From Caballeronia concitans (lineage in GTDB: Bacteria; Pseudomonadota; Gammaproteobacteria; Burkholderiales; Burkholderiaceae), in assembly GCF_001544615.1 (NCBI RefSeq), contig NZ_FCNV02000009.1, positions 1 to 64,000 on the forward strand: a DNA stretch of 64,000 nt, in the 5' to 3' direction. Position 1 is the stretch's first letter. Each line of letters opens with the position of its first letter. This document shows, one piece after another, positions 20,322-29,734 of this stretch. The notes below the pieces were generated by a model. That model was not told the origin of the DNA. It saw nothing but the letters and a program-made list of their open reading frames with translations, and did not search any database. Made by a program: the position numbers and the translations under genes.

Positions 20322-21221
20322 CTACACGTTCTTGCGCGCCGCCATCTTCATCGTGTTGCGAACGCGAATTCTTCGGGTGCGTTCGCGCAGCCAGTCACAT
20401 TCCGGCGCTGTGGCGTTGATGCTTTTCGCCAGAACGCCCGTGCTGAGAAAGTACTCGAGCGCTTTCTTCACGCCTGAATCCGAGGGCCAGAGAAACTTCC
20501 TGAGTGTCCCGCTCTCTATCGAACAACCATGCCGCTCGAGCATTTCGCTCGCTATCCGCACATGTGCGTCTCGCTGACGTTCGGTGCGCCAGGAATCCGC
20601 GCGATCGTGATGCGTGCGGTATCGCAGCAGCGGAAGCGAGATATTGGCGAACTCGCCGTGCGTGGCGAGTTCGGTCCACAACCTGTAGTCCTCGACGTAC
20701 TTGTCGTCGGCCCGGTACTGCAGACTTCGTTGCTGAATCACACGCGCGCGCATCATCACCGTCGGGTGCGCGAAGCAGCTTTCGATCATCAGCAAGGCCT
20801 TGCATTCCTCATCGGTAGCCGGCGTCGATACGTACTGAAGCGAACGCCCGAATTTGACGATGTCCGTTCCGCACGCCACCAGACGCGGCTCCGCTTCCAT
20901 GCGTTCGAGCTGAATCGAAAAACGCATGGGATGCGCGACATCGTCCGCGTCCATTCGCGCCAGATACATCCCATTCGCATGGCTGATGCCGAGGTTCAGC
21001 GCCGCGACGATACCGGCCTTCTCCTGAGACAGAAGCTGCACGCGCGGATCATCCCGGCTGATCCGCGTGGCGATGGCATGCGTCTGATCGTCCGATCCGT
21101 CGTTGACGATCAACAACTCGAAGTTTCGGTACCGCTGCTGAAGGATCGACCGGATTGCCTCCTCGATGAATGCCTCACCGTTATGCACTGGCATCAGCAC
21201 GGAAATCCTGGGTTGTGGCAT
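20322..21221 (-). CDS. Family 2 glycosyltransferase (B)
   Basis: The canonical GT-A features are ISVLMPVHNGEAF (6-18), IVNDGSDD (38-45) and the DxD-type MDADD (90-94), with EDYRLW (about 195) as catalytic region. Length is 299 residues from the ATG at 21221, which places the domain at the N-terminus; an upstream in-frame start at 21455 would add 78 residues of unlikely sequence that overlap the kinase gene. There is no strong ribosome binding site. It lies between Wzc and GT A in the operon and likely adds another sugar. Confidence 0.83.
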   Translation of the reverse strand: MPQPRISVLMPVHNGEAFIEEAIRSILQQRYRNFELLIVNDGSDDQTHAIATRISRDDPRVQLLSQEKAGIVAALNLGISHANGMYLARMDADDVAHPMRFSIQLERMEAEPRLVACGTDIVKFGRSLQYVSTPATDEECKALLMIESCFAHPTVMMRARVIQQRSLQYRADDKYVEDYRLWTELATHGEFANISLPLLRYRTHHDRADSWRTERQRDAHVRIASEMLERHGCSIESGTLRKFLWPSDSGVKKALEYFLSTGVLAKSINATAPECDWLRERTRRIRVRNTMKMAARKNV

Positions 21222-21298
21222 ATGTCGTTGTAGACGAAGGTGAGCCTGTGACCGCGAGAATCGCCCGCTTTCCGACTGGCGTTCCAAGTCGGGACTCG

Positions 21299-23536
21299 CT
21301 ATTCGATGAGCCGGGGCGGTTCGGGATACGGGTGCGGCGTATAGCGATAGGCGCCGTAGGTCGGACCGAATCCGTAGCGGCCGAGACTCGGATTCGCGCC
21401 GTTGAAGATCACGCCGGCCGGAACCACGCCGTTCTGCGAAAGCCGCTTCACGCACTCCGTCATATCGCCCGCCTTGGTGACGCCCGCCTGTGCAACGATG
21501 AACACGGTGCCCGTCGACGAAGCGAGCACGGTCGCATCGGTGGCGGTCAGGATGGGCGCGGAATCCATCAGCACCACGTCGTACTTGAGCGACAGATCCT
21601 TGATCAGATCCTGCACGTTCTTCCGGGCAAGCAGTTCCGACGGGTTATGCGGAAGCGAACCCCTCGGAATGAAATCGAGGTCCGGCCCGACCTTGCGAGT
21701 CACGGTCTCCAGACTCGCCTCGCCGGTGATCACTTCCGTGAAGCCCGCGTTGGCCTGCGCGCCGAAGCAGAGATGCAGATGCCCGTCGCGAAGATCGCAG
21801 TCGATCAGCAGAACGCGCTTGCCTGTCGTCGCGAGGAGAGCCGCGAGATTGGCCGACACGAACGACTTGCCGACTCCCGGCGTCGGGCCCGTCACCATCA
21901 CCACGGCGTTCTTCGCCTGATCGAGTGCGAACTGCAAGGCCGTGCGCAAGCCTCGCAAGCTCTCGATCGACGGATCATGCGGCGCTTCGTAGGCCAGCAG
22001 CTTGCAAGGGCGCTTCGTGCCGCGCCGCGAGAACGACGCCTGGATCTTGCTGAACGGCACGGTCGAAAACACGCTCAGGCCAACGCTCTTCTCGATCTGC
22101 GACGGAGAACTGAAACCGCCGAACAGCACGCTGCGCGTATAGGCCGCCACGGTGGACGCGATGAGCCCGAAGAGCAGCGTGGCCGCGAGCACGAGCGATT
22201 TCTTCGGCTTCACGCCTTTTTCCGGCAAGTCCGGCGTGTCCACGAGCCGCACGTTGCCCACTTTGCCGGCCTTCACCAGCATGAGTTGCTGGGCGTTAGT
22301 CACGAGCGACGTATAGAGATCCGTGTTCACCTTCACGTCGAGCATGACCCTCGCCAGTTCCTGCTGCAGCTCGGGCAGCCGCTTGATCTTGCCCTCGAAG
22401 TCGTCCGCCTGCTTCTGCAGCGTGGCAATCTGCTGGTCCACTGCGAGCACGTCCTTGGAACTGCCGCTAAAACGCGAGGACAACTCTTGCTTCTTCTGGA
22501 TGAACTGGATCAGCCGTGCCTTCGTTTCGGAAGACTGGGTGAGCATGATGCCGGCTTCCACGTCCAGATCGAAGGTGCCGTGCTCGTCGCGAAATCGCGT
22601 CAGCCGCTCCTGGGATGCCCGCAGCTGCTGCTTCAGCAAAGGCAGTTGCGTATCCAGAAACCTGAGCGATTGCGCCGCTTCCTCGGCTTTTCTGTCGACG
22701 TTCTGCCGGACATATTCTCTGCCGATCTGCGTCATCAGATCGCGCAGATAGACGTTGTCCTTGCCCTGCAACGTGGCGATGACCACGCCGGATTGCTTGA
22801 TCTTTTCCTGAATGTTCAGACTCGACTGGATGTCCGCGATCGTCTCGGCGCGCGAGCGGCGAGTCAACGAAAACGCCGCGCCGGGCTTGCCGGCGAGCGA
22901 ATCGACCATCAGCCGGATATCGCCGTTCCGGACGCGAAACACTTCCTTGTGCCCGATGCGTCCCTCCACGCCCGCTTCCACTCCGGGTCCGGTCAGCTCG
23001 TACCGATCACCGGGCAGAACGGTCAGCGTGAAGGTCTTTTCCTCGCTTCGCGTGGGTACATCGAAGGACGAAACCTTGATGGTTTCCGTGCCCCACGTGT
23101 AACCGCCGTGCCCGAACAAGCCGGGGTTCGACACCTCCGACGCTTCCTTTGCGACGAGCCGCCCGATGATCGGCACACGCTTGGGCGCGGTGATGATGTA
23201 CGCGTGCACCGCATCGACTGCGCGCGACACGACGAGGCGCGACCCGAGTATTTGCGCTTCGGCCGGAGCGGTCGATTTCACATCGAAGAGCGCCGATACG
23301 TCCGCAATGGTGCTTCGGCTAGACGAGATTTCGGGACTGTCCTCGACCTGCAGCATGATGTCGGCCTGATACACCGGCGGCGCGAGGAAGGCATACAGCA
23401 CGCCCGCCAGCACACAGGCGATCGTGACGAGCACCATCATTCGACGCTGCTCGATCAGGATGTCGATGAGCCGCACGAATCCGTATTCGTCGGACTCTTC
23501 CGTTCGGTCCAGCGCGGGTGATTTGCCGTGATTCAT
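21299..23536 (-). CDS. Wzc-type polysaccharide co-polymerase and tyrosine autokinase
   Basis: Bacterial BY-kinases control chain length and export of Wzy-dependent polysaccharides. This 745-residue protein has an N-terminal Wzz domain with the first membrane segment near 34-54 (VLVTIACVLAGVLYAFL), a long coiled-coil periplasmic part, and a second membrane segment near 460. The cytoplasmic kinase follows, with Walker A GPTPGVGKS (548-556), Walker A' LLIDCD (about 576) and Walker B VVLMDSAP (about 653). The C-terminal tail (GRYGFGPTYGAYRYTPHPY) carries the tyrosine cluster for autophosphorylation. The cognate phosphatase Wzb and outer-membrane Wza are not in this window. Confidence 0.9.
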   Translation of the reverse strand: MNHGKSPALDRTEESDEYGFVRLIDILIEQRRMMVLVTIACVLAGVLYAFLAPPVYQADIMLQVEDSPEISSSRSTIADVSALFDVKSTAPAEAQILGSRLVVSRAVDAVHAYIITAPKRVPIIGRLVAKEASEVSNPGLFGHGGYTWGTETIKVSSFDVPTRSEEKTFTLTVLPGDRYELTGPGVEAGVEGRIGHKEVFRVRNGDIRLMVDSLAGKPGAAFSLTRRSRAETIADIQSSLNIQEKIKQSGVVIATLQGKDNVYLRDLMTQIGREYVRQNVDRKAEEAAQSLRFLDTQLPLLKQQLRASQERLTRFRDEHGTFDLDVEAGIMLTQSSETKARLIQFIQKKQELSSRFSGSSKDVLAVDQQIATLQKQADDFEGKIKRLPELQQELARVMLDVKVNTDLYTSLVTNAQQLMLVKAGKVGNVRLVDTPDLPEKGVKPKKSLVLAATLLFGLIASTVAAYTRSVLFGGFSSPSQIEKSVGLSVFSTVPFSKIQASFSRRGTKRPCKLLAYEAPHDPSIESLRGLRTALQFALDQAKNAVVMVTGPTPGVGKSFVSANLAALLATTGKRVLLIDCDLRDGHLHLCFGAQANAGFTEVITGEASLETVTRKVGPDLDFIPRGSLPHNPSELLARKNVQDLIKDLSLKYDVVLMDSAPILTATDATVLASSTGTVFIVAQAGVTKAGDMTECVKRLSQNGVVPAGVIFNGANPSLGRYGFGPTYGAYRYTPHPYPEPPRLIE

Positions 23537-23639
23537 CGTGTTCGTTCCGGATTGCCGTGACTATCTGATGCGTTGCAGGAGCCTGTCGTCGTCGCATGAC
23601 GCGCAAACGTCCCTTTTCTTGTGTGCGGCGTTCGGCGGC

Positions 23640-24935
23640 TCAGTGCCGGCCGGATATCTCGGTCTCCTCGAAGATGGCCTCGACCTCGACACTGGCAAGG
23701 TGAGGACGCGCCTCCGTCGCGGGAAGCGTGCTGCTCTTCATGGTGGCGGCGGGTTTGAACAGCATGCCGAGCGAAGCCGATTCGACTGCCGGCGGCACCG
23801 GGAAAACGTTCGGCTTCTTCTCGTTGACGAGATTGCGTTCGAGCAGCGCTTCGTACTGTGCGAGGACGCTGTCCCATCGGAATGCGCTGTCGAATCGGCG
23901 GCCGCTCGCCTCGCGCATCGCCCGCACGGTCGGCGGGTCGGCGAGCAACGCGGAGATGTGCAGGTCGCATTCGGATTCGTTGGCGAAGAAGCGCGCGTCG
24001 GGACCGGCGACCCAGCGGTTGAACTGATTGTCGTGCGCGATGATCGCGGAACTCGCGCCGAGCGATTCGACCAGCGACGGATTCGTGCCGCCCACCTGAT
24101 GCCCGTGCAGATAAAAAAGCGCGTGATAGCGCAGCGCCTTCACGGTGTTCTGGTCATAGATCGCGCCTGGAAACAGGACTTCGGGACCGGCCGCGTCCAT
24201 CACTTCGCGGTGGTACGCATTGCCGACGGGATCATATTTGCCGAGCACGACGAGCTTCGCGCCGCGCGGCCGGCGCGAGAACGCAGTCACGATCTCGACG
24301 ATGGAATTCTCCGGCTCCGGACGCGCGATCACGAGCGCATAGCGGACCTGCCCGAGTCCGAGTTCACGCGGCACGGTGCAGCCCGATCCCTCGATCCGGT
24401 CCGCGCCATAGGGGATCATGGTGATCTTCCGGTTCTTCACGCGCGTCGCGAGATGCATCGCAATCGACGGATGGTCGGCGATGAGATGATTCCCCGTCCA
24501 GCAGCCGATGCGCTCGTTCATGTACAGCCATGTGCGCTCGTACCAGCGCCATTTGGTACGACGCCATTCGAGCCCGTCCATGTTGATGAGGTTCTTGACG
24601 CCGTGCGCACGAAGGTAAGTGCAAAAGACGGCCGTGTTGTAGCCCAGCGTGAGAACCAGCGGCGTCTCGCGTTTCGCCGCGATCTGAACAGCTTTCCAGT
24701 CGAACTCGACCGTGCCGAACGCACCGTCGCGCTTGACGGGGACGAAGATCCGCTTCACGCCGCACCAGGTGTCTTCCACGACTTGCGTGCCTCCGACCTG
24801 CCCCTGGCAATAGACCGTCACGATCCATCCTCGCTTGGTCAGGTAGAGCGCAAGCCGCTCGGCGAATGTCTCGAATCCGCCATGCTGTGCCGGGATGCCC
24901 CGCGTGCCCATGATTGACAGCTGCTTTTCTGACAT
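23640..24935 (-). CDS. Family 4 glycosyltransferase with DUF1972 domain
   Basis: The N-terminus LSIMGTRGIPAQHGGFETFA is the DUF1972 signature of rhamnosyl- and related transferases. The middle and C-terminal half have the GT-B layout (VIARPEPENSIVEIVTAF, then GGTNPSLVESLGAS with the expected donor-binding Glu). Length is 431 residues from ATG 24935, chosen since family members begin just before MGTRG; the upstream ATG at 24968 gives 11 poor residues. It is the first gene of the operon, which then continues to the kinase after a 103-base gap. A C-terminal extension past about 380 is low in complexity. Confidence 0.85.
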   Translation of the reverse strand: MSEKQLSIMGTRGIPAQHGGFETFAERLALYLTKRGWIVTVYCQGQVGGTQVVEDTWCGVKRIFVPVKRDGAFGTVEFDWKAVQIAAKRETPLVLTLGYNTAVFCTYLRAHGVKNLINMDGLEWRRTKWRWYERTWLYMNERIGCWTGNHLIADHPSIAMHLATRVKNRKITMIPYGADRIEGSGCTVPRELGLGQVRYALVIARPEPENSIVEIVTAFSRRPRGAKLVVLGKYDPVGNAYHREVMDAAGPEVLFPGAIYDQNTVKALRYHALFYLHGHQVGGTNPSLVESLGASSAIIAHDNQFNRWVAGPDARFFANESECDLHISALLADPPTVRAMREASGRRFDSAFRWDSVLAQYEALLERNLVNEKKPNVFPVPPAVESASLGMLFKPAATMKSSTLPATEARPHLASVEVEAIFEETEISGRH

Positions 24936-25171
24936 GTTGATCGACCCGGTCGTTGGGATTCTCGCCACTACGGCATATAAGCCTCAAGGCTAGAGCGGGT
25001 CGTGTGGCGAATTCCGTCACTGTCGTGATCGAATCCGACAACCTGGATGGCCGGCGCCTTCGACTGCTCATCCGCATGACGGCTTGGCGGTTTTGAGCCC
25101 GCCTTTGACGGAAAGGAATAGATAGTTTTCCCTAGCATCGTGTTGGTCGACGCGAGAGGAAAAGAACTGCC

Positions 25172-26272
25172 ATGAAGATCGAAAAGATTCCCATGTCCGC
25201 GGTTCCGGCTCCCTTGAAACCGCATTCCGTGAAGCGCTCGGCGGATCAGGCGCTGGACCCGCTGCATCCTCATCAGCCGAACAAAGGTCTGACCGAACGA
25301 ACCCTTTTTCACGAACCGTGGTGGCTAGACGCCACGACGGATAACAACTGGCAGGCGGCCGTCGTGAAGACGGGCAACGAGACCATTGCCGAGATGCCTT
25401 ACTCGGTCACGACGAAGAGCCGTCTGTGGCGCGTGTCGTATCTGCCGCCGCTCACGCGAACCCTCGGCCCCGTCATTCGCCGGCAAGCCGCGGACGCAGG
25501 CGGCCCCGAGTGGGTGCATCGCCTCGAAGTCACGCGACAACTGATCGCGCAGTTACCCGACTGCGCGCACTTTCATCAGCTCGCCGACCCAAGCGCCTCC
25601 GATGCCGAAGCCGCCGCGTTCAGGCTCGCGGGCTACAACGTGTCCGTGCAGTTCACGCTCAGACTGTCGCCGGACGCGGACGAGGAATCTGCGTGGAGCA
25701 GGCTCAGATGGAACACGCGAAACCGCATTCGACGTTCGTCCGAGCGTTTCCTCATACGGGAGATCGAAAATGTCGATACCTTCGTCGACTTCTACGATGC
25801 GAATCTCGTCACGCGCCGCCTCGAGAACGAATACGGCTCCGAGGTCATGCGGCGCGTGCTGCGAGAAGTATTCGCGCGCCGTGCGGGCACGATCATCGGT
25901 TCGTTCGATCACGACGGCTCGTTGTGCGCCGCGACCGCGCTCGTCTGGGACCGCTGCAACCTCTACTACCTGCTGACGACGCGGCAAGCCACGTCGCATA
26001 GCGGTGCGGTCGCGCTGCTTGTCTGGGAGGCGATGAAGATTGCACGCGAAAGAAAGCTGGACCTCGACTTCGACGGCACGTCGACTGCGGGCATTCTTCA
26101 GTTTCTGGCGGGCTTCGGTGGACATCTGATCCACCGATACCAGTTCGAGAAGATACGGGCCGATTTCGCCATTTGCCGCGGCATCCGAAGCCGATCGCGT
26201 GAGCGCGCGAAGCGACGGAGCGAGGCGAGCAAGTCGGAGCGGTCTAGCGAAACGAACGAGTCTAATCGTTAG
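25172..26272 (+). CDS. FemAB-like acyltransferase (GNAT-type, BioF2-like), first
   Basis: This 366-residue protein resembles the Acetyltransf_6 (PF13480) group found in exopolysaccharide loci, which transfers acyl or aminoacyl groups to glycans or lipids. The central core has the RWNTRNRIRRSSERF signature (about 185-200) and the C-terminal half of the fold (HSGAVALLVWEAMKIARERK, then LDFDGTSTAGILQFLAGFGG). It is transcribed away from the GT4 operon with 236 bases between, a divergent regulatory region. The last 30 residues are basic and Ser/Glu rich, probably disordered. A second member lies at 27672. Confidence 0.72.
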   Translation: MKIEKIPMSAVPAPLKPHSVKRSADQALDPLHPHQPNKGLTERTLFHEPWWLDATTDNNWQAAVVKTGNETIAEMPYSVTTKSRLWRVSYLPPLTRTLGPVIRRQAADAGGPEWVHRLEVTRQLIAQLPDCAHFHQLADPSASDAEAAAFRLAGYNVSVQFTLRLSPDADEESAWSRLRWNTRNRIRRSSERFLIREIENVDTFVDFYDANLVTRRLENEYGSEVMRRVLREVFARRAGTIIGSFDHDGSLCAATALVWDRCNLYYLLTTRQATSHSGAVALLVWEAMKIARERKLDLDFDGTSTAGILQFLAGFGGHLIHRYQFEKIRADFAICRGIRSRSRERAKRRSEASKSERSSETNESNR

Positions 26273-26343
26273 TTTTACGTATTAATGATTCTATCTATAG
26301 GCCGGACGATAAGGATGGCTATGCCAAGGGCAATTGACTCAAA

Positions 26344-26568
26344 ATGACAGAGACCTTGATCGAGCGCGTACAGGAACTGATCGACCGCGCAAAGAAACTC
26401 CGCATGAAATCCGTCGCCATACCGGTGAGCGAACTCGAAGAACTCGTGCGTCGATGCGAAGTCGATCGCGCCGATCGTCTCGTGCTCGCGGCGAAGGGAC
26501 GCCTCAACGCGGAGCAGGACCGCGCGCTCGAGAAGCTCGCAAAGCGCCTCTACGCGCTCTGGCGATGA
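26344..26568 (+). CDS. Small helical hypothetical protein, 74 aa
   Basis: The protein is all-helical and highly charged (IERVQELIDRAKKLRMKS, then VSELEELVRRCEVDRADRL), with heptad-like spacing that suggests a coiled coil. There is no known domain. It lies 71 bases after the acyltransferase and ends 25 bases before the convergent regulator gene ends. The ribosome binding site is poor. It may be an accessory to the acyltransferase or an orphan. Confidence 0.5.
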   Translation: MTETLIERVQELIDRAKKLRMKSVAIPVSELEELVRRCEVDRADRLVLAAKGRLNAEQDRALEKLAKRLYALWR

Positions 26569-26593
26569 CGGGTGGACCAACAACGAGACTTCG

Positions 26594-27634
26594 TCACGCG
26601 CACGAATGCAAGGGTGCGCGATATCGCGAGTCGCTGGATCGAACGAGCACGCGGCGGCCACTGGCGTTGCGCGAGCGATATTCCGTGGGCGTGGTCGACA
26701 GATGCTTCTTGAACAGTTTCGCGAGCTGCCCGCCGCTGCCGATACCGCAGCGGCGCGCAATCTTGTCGACGGGCAGTTGCGATTCGATCAGCATCCTGCA
26801 ACTCAACTCGAGTCGCGCCCGCTGCAGATAGTCCGATGGCGTCACGCCGATTTCCGCCTTGAAGCGGCGCAGGAAATTCCGCTCGCTCATGGCGGCGACT
26901 TCGGCGGCCAGTTCGATCGAGATGGGACGCTCGGCGTTGGCCTGAAGCCAGCGCGCCGACGCCATGATCTTGTCGCTGACGGGATGCGGCAATTCCGCGC
27001 CGGCGGAGAAATCGGCCTCGGTGTCGTCGGCGTCGTCGGCGTCCGGCGCAAGCGCGCGCGCGAGCCGCTCGAGCATGCCGTCGCGCGGATTGTCCCTGGG
27101 CGTCCGCAACGCAGCCCGGACTGCATGCGCGCTGTGCGACTGATCGTGCCGATGAATGCGATGAACGTTGGGCGCATCGGCATGCGGTTCGTCGTATCGC
27201 GCGGAGAGTCCGGCGGCGTCCAGAATGAGCTGGCCCTCGGAGATCGGGCACACGATCGTGCTCACCGCGTGGCGCTGGCGCACCCACGCCGACAACCGTT
27301 CGTCGCAGGCCGCGCGCTCGGCGCCCGCGCCGCCCGCGATGAACAGCAGAATCGTCGGGCTCGACGCGCGCTGCGCGGCGGTGTTCTCCGTGCAGACATG
27401 TACTGACGACGAACTGACGACCGATCCTCCCGAAGCCGACAACAGCGACACGTTATAAAGCGGCGCACCGTCCGATGGCGCTCGCGCGGATGCGTTCGCG
27501 CGCTGAAAGATTTCGATGACCGCCGCGACGCCTGGCAGCGAGAATCCGTCGAACAGGACGATTTCGACATCGACGCTTGCGATACGCAACTGCGTCGATA
27601 CTTCTTTGCACCACTGACTTTGAGTTGAGTTCAT
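26594..27634 (-). CDS. GlxA-like AraC-family transcription regulator
   Basis: The N-terminal half (VDVEIVLFDGFSLPGVAAVIEIFQ) is the DJ-1/PfpI-like sensor fold of GlxA regulators; the C-terminal third is an AraC double helix-turn-helix (ISIELAAEVAAMSERNFLRRF and KIARRCGIGSGGQLAKLFKKH). The sensor's second half is eroded: ICPISEGQLILDAAGL stands where a CTGAFLLAEAG-type nucleophile segment is expected. Its place among exopolysaccharide genes suggests it controls them. ATG 27634 has GGAGAAAGAT upstream, better than an in-frame start at 27790. Length is 346 residues. Confidence 0.75.
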   Translation of the reverse strand: MNSTQSQWCKEVSTQLRIASVDVEIVLFDGFSLPGVAAVIEIFQRANASARAPSDGAPLYNVSLLSASGGSVVSSSSVHVCTENTAAQRASSPTILLFIAGGAGAERAACDERLSAWVRQRHAVSTIVCPISEGQLILDAAGLSARYDEPHADAPNVHRIHRHDQSHSAHAVRAALRTPRDNPRDGMLERLARALAPDADDADDTEADFSAGAELPHPVSDKIMASARWLQANAERPISIELAAEVAAMSERNFLRRFKAEIGVTPSDYLQRARLELSCRMLIESQLPVDKIARRCGIGSGGQLAKLFKKHLSTTPTEYRSRNASGRRVLVRSSDSRYRAPLHSCA

Positions 27635-27671
27635 ATCTTTCTCCAGGCAAGGATGCATGCTTGCAATCGCG

Positions 27672-28790
27672 CTACGTGTTTTCGTGACGCACCGGCATGG
27701 ATGGCCGACGGCTTGCGCGTGCTTCGCGCATGGCATGAACGACGCGTCCCCATGCCGAATGCGCGATTTCCAGGGTCGACACGGCCGCAACGTTTCCTTT
27801 GCTCCAGTAAGGCTTGAAACGTTCGTCGCCCACGCCGAGATCGAAATCCTGTTTGCGTTCCAGCGCCCACTTCACCCACGCTTCGACGGAGATCGCGCCG
27901 GGCATGAGCTTGGCGTGACTCGGATCGAAGCTGTTCATCACGCCCAGCATGCTGCTTTTACCCATGCCGACGAGACTCACCGCGATGGGCGCGTCGTTCA
28001 TTTTGAGTACGAGGATGCGGGCACACGCGTCTTCATCGCCCTCGCCCGGCTGGTTGGCGAGCGCGACCAAAAAATCCCGGTACGCGCGCGAATAGAGCCA
28101 CGTGCCCTTCTTGTTCGCACGCTCCGCCCACTCGCGCTTGCTCGCCAGCATCCAGTCGATCATCCGCGCGTTCTCTTCCGTGTCTTCCGGGCCGAGCATC
28201 GTCGCTTCGACCTTTCCCTTCTTCTCGATGCGCCGGCGCAGCGCGCCCGGCTTCCATCCCGACATCGTGCCGAGCGAAGCCGCGAAGCTCTCCCAGTTCG
28301 CTTCGCGCGACAGGCGCGCGACCGCATACGAATCGACCGTGTTTCTTATCAGCCCGTCATGCTCGACGGCGAGCTGATACAGATGACTCGCGCAGCCGAG
28401 GTAAGGAAGCACGATGAGATCGGCCGCGCACCGCTTTTGCGCCGCGAGCCAGATGGACTTCGTCAGTTGAACCGAGGCGTGATCGGGATCGGCCAGCACG
28501 GTCGTATAGTCCGCCGAATCCGGACCCAGCGGCTGCAACACGGTCCAGAGACGGTGACGCGAACGCACCAGCGGCCACACCGCGATGAGGCGTCGATCGC
28601 GGCGCACCGTGATGACCCGAAGCGATCTGCCCGCCGGCTTTGCGACCCGGTCCCACGCCAACCAACAGACGATAAAAGATTCGTGGTGCTTGCCCTGCGC
28701 GCGAACCCATAGCTCATGCCATTGCTCACGCAACGCATGAAAACTCTCAGGTGTGTTGATAACATCAATTTCTTCGAGAGGCTCGTACAT
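27672..28790 (-). CDS. FemAB-like acyltransferase (GNAT-type), second
   Basis: A 372-residue protein of the same PF13480-like group as the gene at 25172. Core signals are MSGWKPGALRRRIEKKGK (substrate-side basic segment, about 190) and the C-terminal SVEAWVKWALERKQDFDLGVGDERFK. Similar proteins occur in cellulose- and exopolysaccharide-related loci. ATG 28790 has AGGACTGCGA before it; the earlier ATG at 28826 does not. The gene lies 37 bases upstream of the GlxA-like regulator on the same strand, so they may be co-transcribed. The acyl group and target are unknown. Confidence 0.7.
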   Translation of the reverse strand: MYEPLEEIDVINTPESFHALREQWHELWVRAQGKHHESFIVCWLAWDRVAKPAGRSLRVITVRRDRRLIAVWPLVRSRHRLWTVLQPLGPDSADYTTVLADPDHASVQLTKSIWLAAQKRCAADLIVLPYLGCASHLYQLAVEHDGLIRNTVDSYAVARLSREANWESFAASLGTMSGWKPGALRRRIEKKGKVEATMLGPEDTEENARMIDWMLASKREWAERANKKGTWLYSRAYRDFLVALANQPGEGDEDACARILVLKMNDAPIAVSLVGMGKSSMLGVMNSFDPSHAKLMPGAISVEAWVKWALERKQDFDLGVGDERFKPYWSKGNVAAVSTLEIAHSAWGRVVHAMREARASRRPSMPVRHENT

Positions 28791-29734
28791 TCGCAGTCCT
28801 ATCTGTGAGGGTGTTATCCGTTTCATAGGACGTGAGCAAAGCGTCGTTCAACTGCGCTTGCCATTGCTTCTCGTGCTAATCGCCGCTTGTCGTCGTAGCA
28901 AACCGCTCGCGGCGCCGCCTGACGCGACGATATTGCAATGTCAAAGGGATAATGAAAGGAACACCTTTCAGCACACGCTCAAGGACGTCTCTTAAGGCCC
29001 GTCTTTCTTCACTAGCCCGCAATGTCGCGTTACATTCCGTGTGATACTGGGGAAAACGATAACGTCGCTTGCTTAATCGGGCTTCCGAGTCACCGATAAC
29101 AGATCACTGCCCGAATTCGAGCGTGCATCGCGACTCATGTTGCGACCTATTCTCACTTAACCCGGAATGACTCCGGCTTCAGAACCATAGAAGTCCTGGG
29201 GAATTCAGTCGGGCAGAAAGCTTGTAATAGTGTGAAGTATGTAGCGAGATATTCGGCTTGCAGCCCCCGCCGTCGCACAAATTGCAGAGAAACCTGGCTG
29301 TCTGCAATGTGTCTGATACTGCATGCTGATAGAACCAGCGAACTGTGTGTCAGCGCACACAGTTTCCGCTTGATTAAATGCACCCCGAAAAAATTGCCAT
29401 GTTCTGACAAACCCAAAGCGGTCTCCGTCAAATCTCTCTATGATACGACCGGGGATCGCGCGGCTTCCGCCACAGAGCACGGGCCCTTGGTTCGCATCCA
29501 CAACTACACAACACTGTGCCGACCTAATTTTGCAGTCCGATTTGCTTGCTTGGCGTCGACCTGTTTATTATCTGAGGGCGGCATCCGCCGGGCGGTCATG
29601 CCCGATGCAACTGTCTCGTCGAAGACGGCGAACGTTGCGCACCGAAGTCCCTATTCGTTCGTGCTTAGACTCCACTCGCGAGGTTTTTCCGGGCATCGCG
29701 AGACCTGCGCCACGCCTGCCAACGGAGGTAAGGG
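28791..29734. other. Long divergent intergenic region in the exopolysaccharide locus
   Basis: About 940 bases between divergent genes, with short frames on both strands but none convincing. It is noticeably AT-richer than the genes around it. It should hold promoters for the acyltransferase-regulator pair (leftward) and the RgpF-like gene and flippase (rightward). I cannot assign boxes reliably. Confidence 0.4.

Noticed and set aside
21170-23521. 783-codon frame opposite the tyrosine kinase
   Set aside because: Antisense shadow of Wzc; no motif or ribosome binding site.
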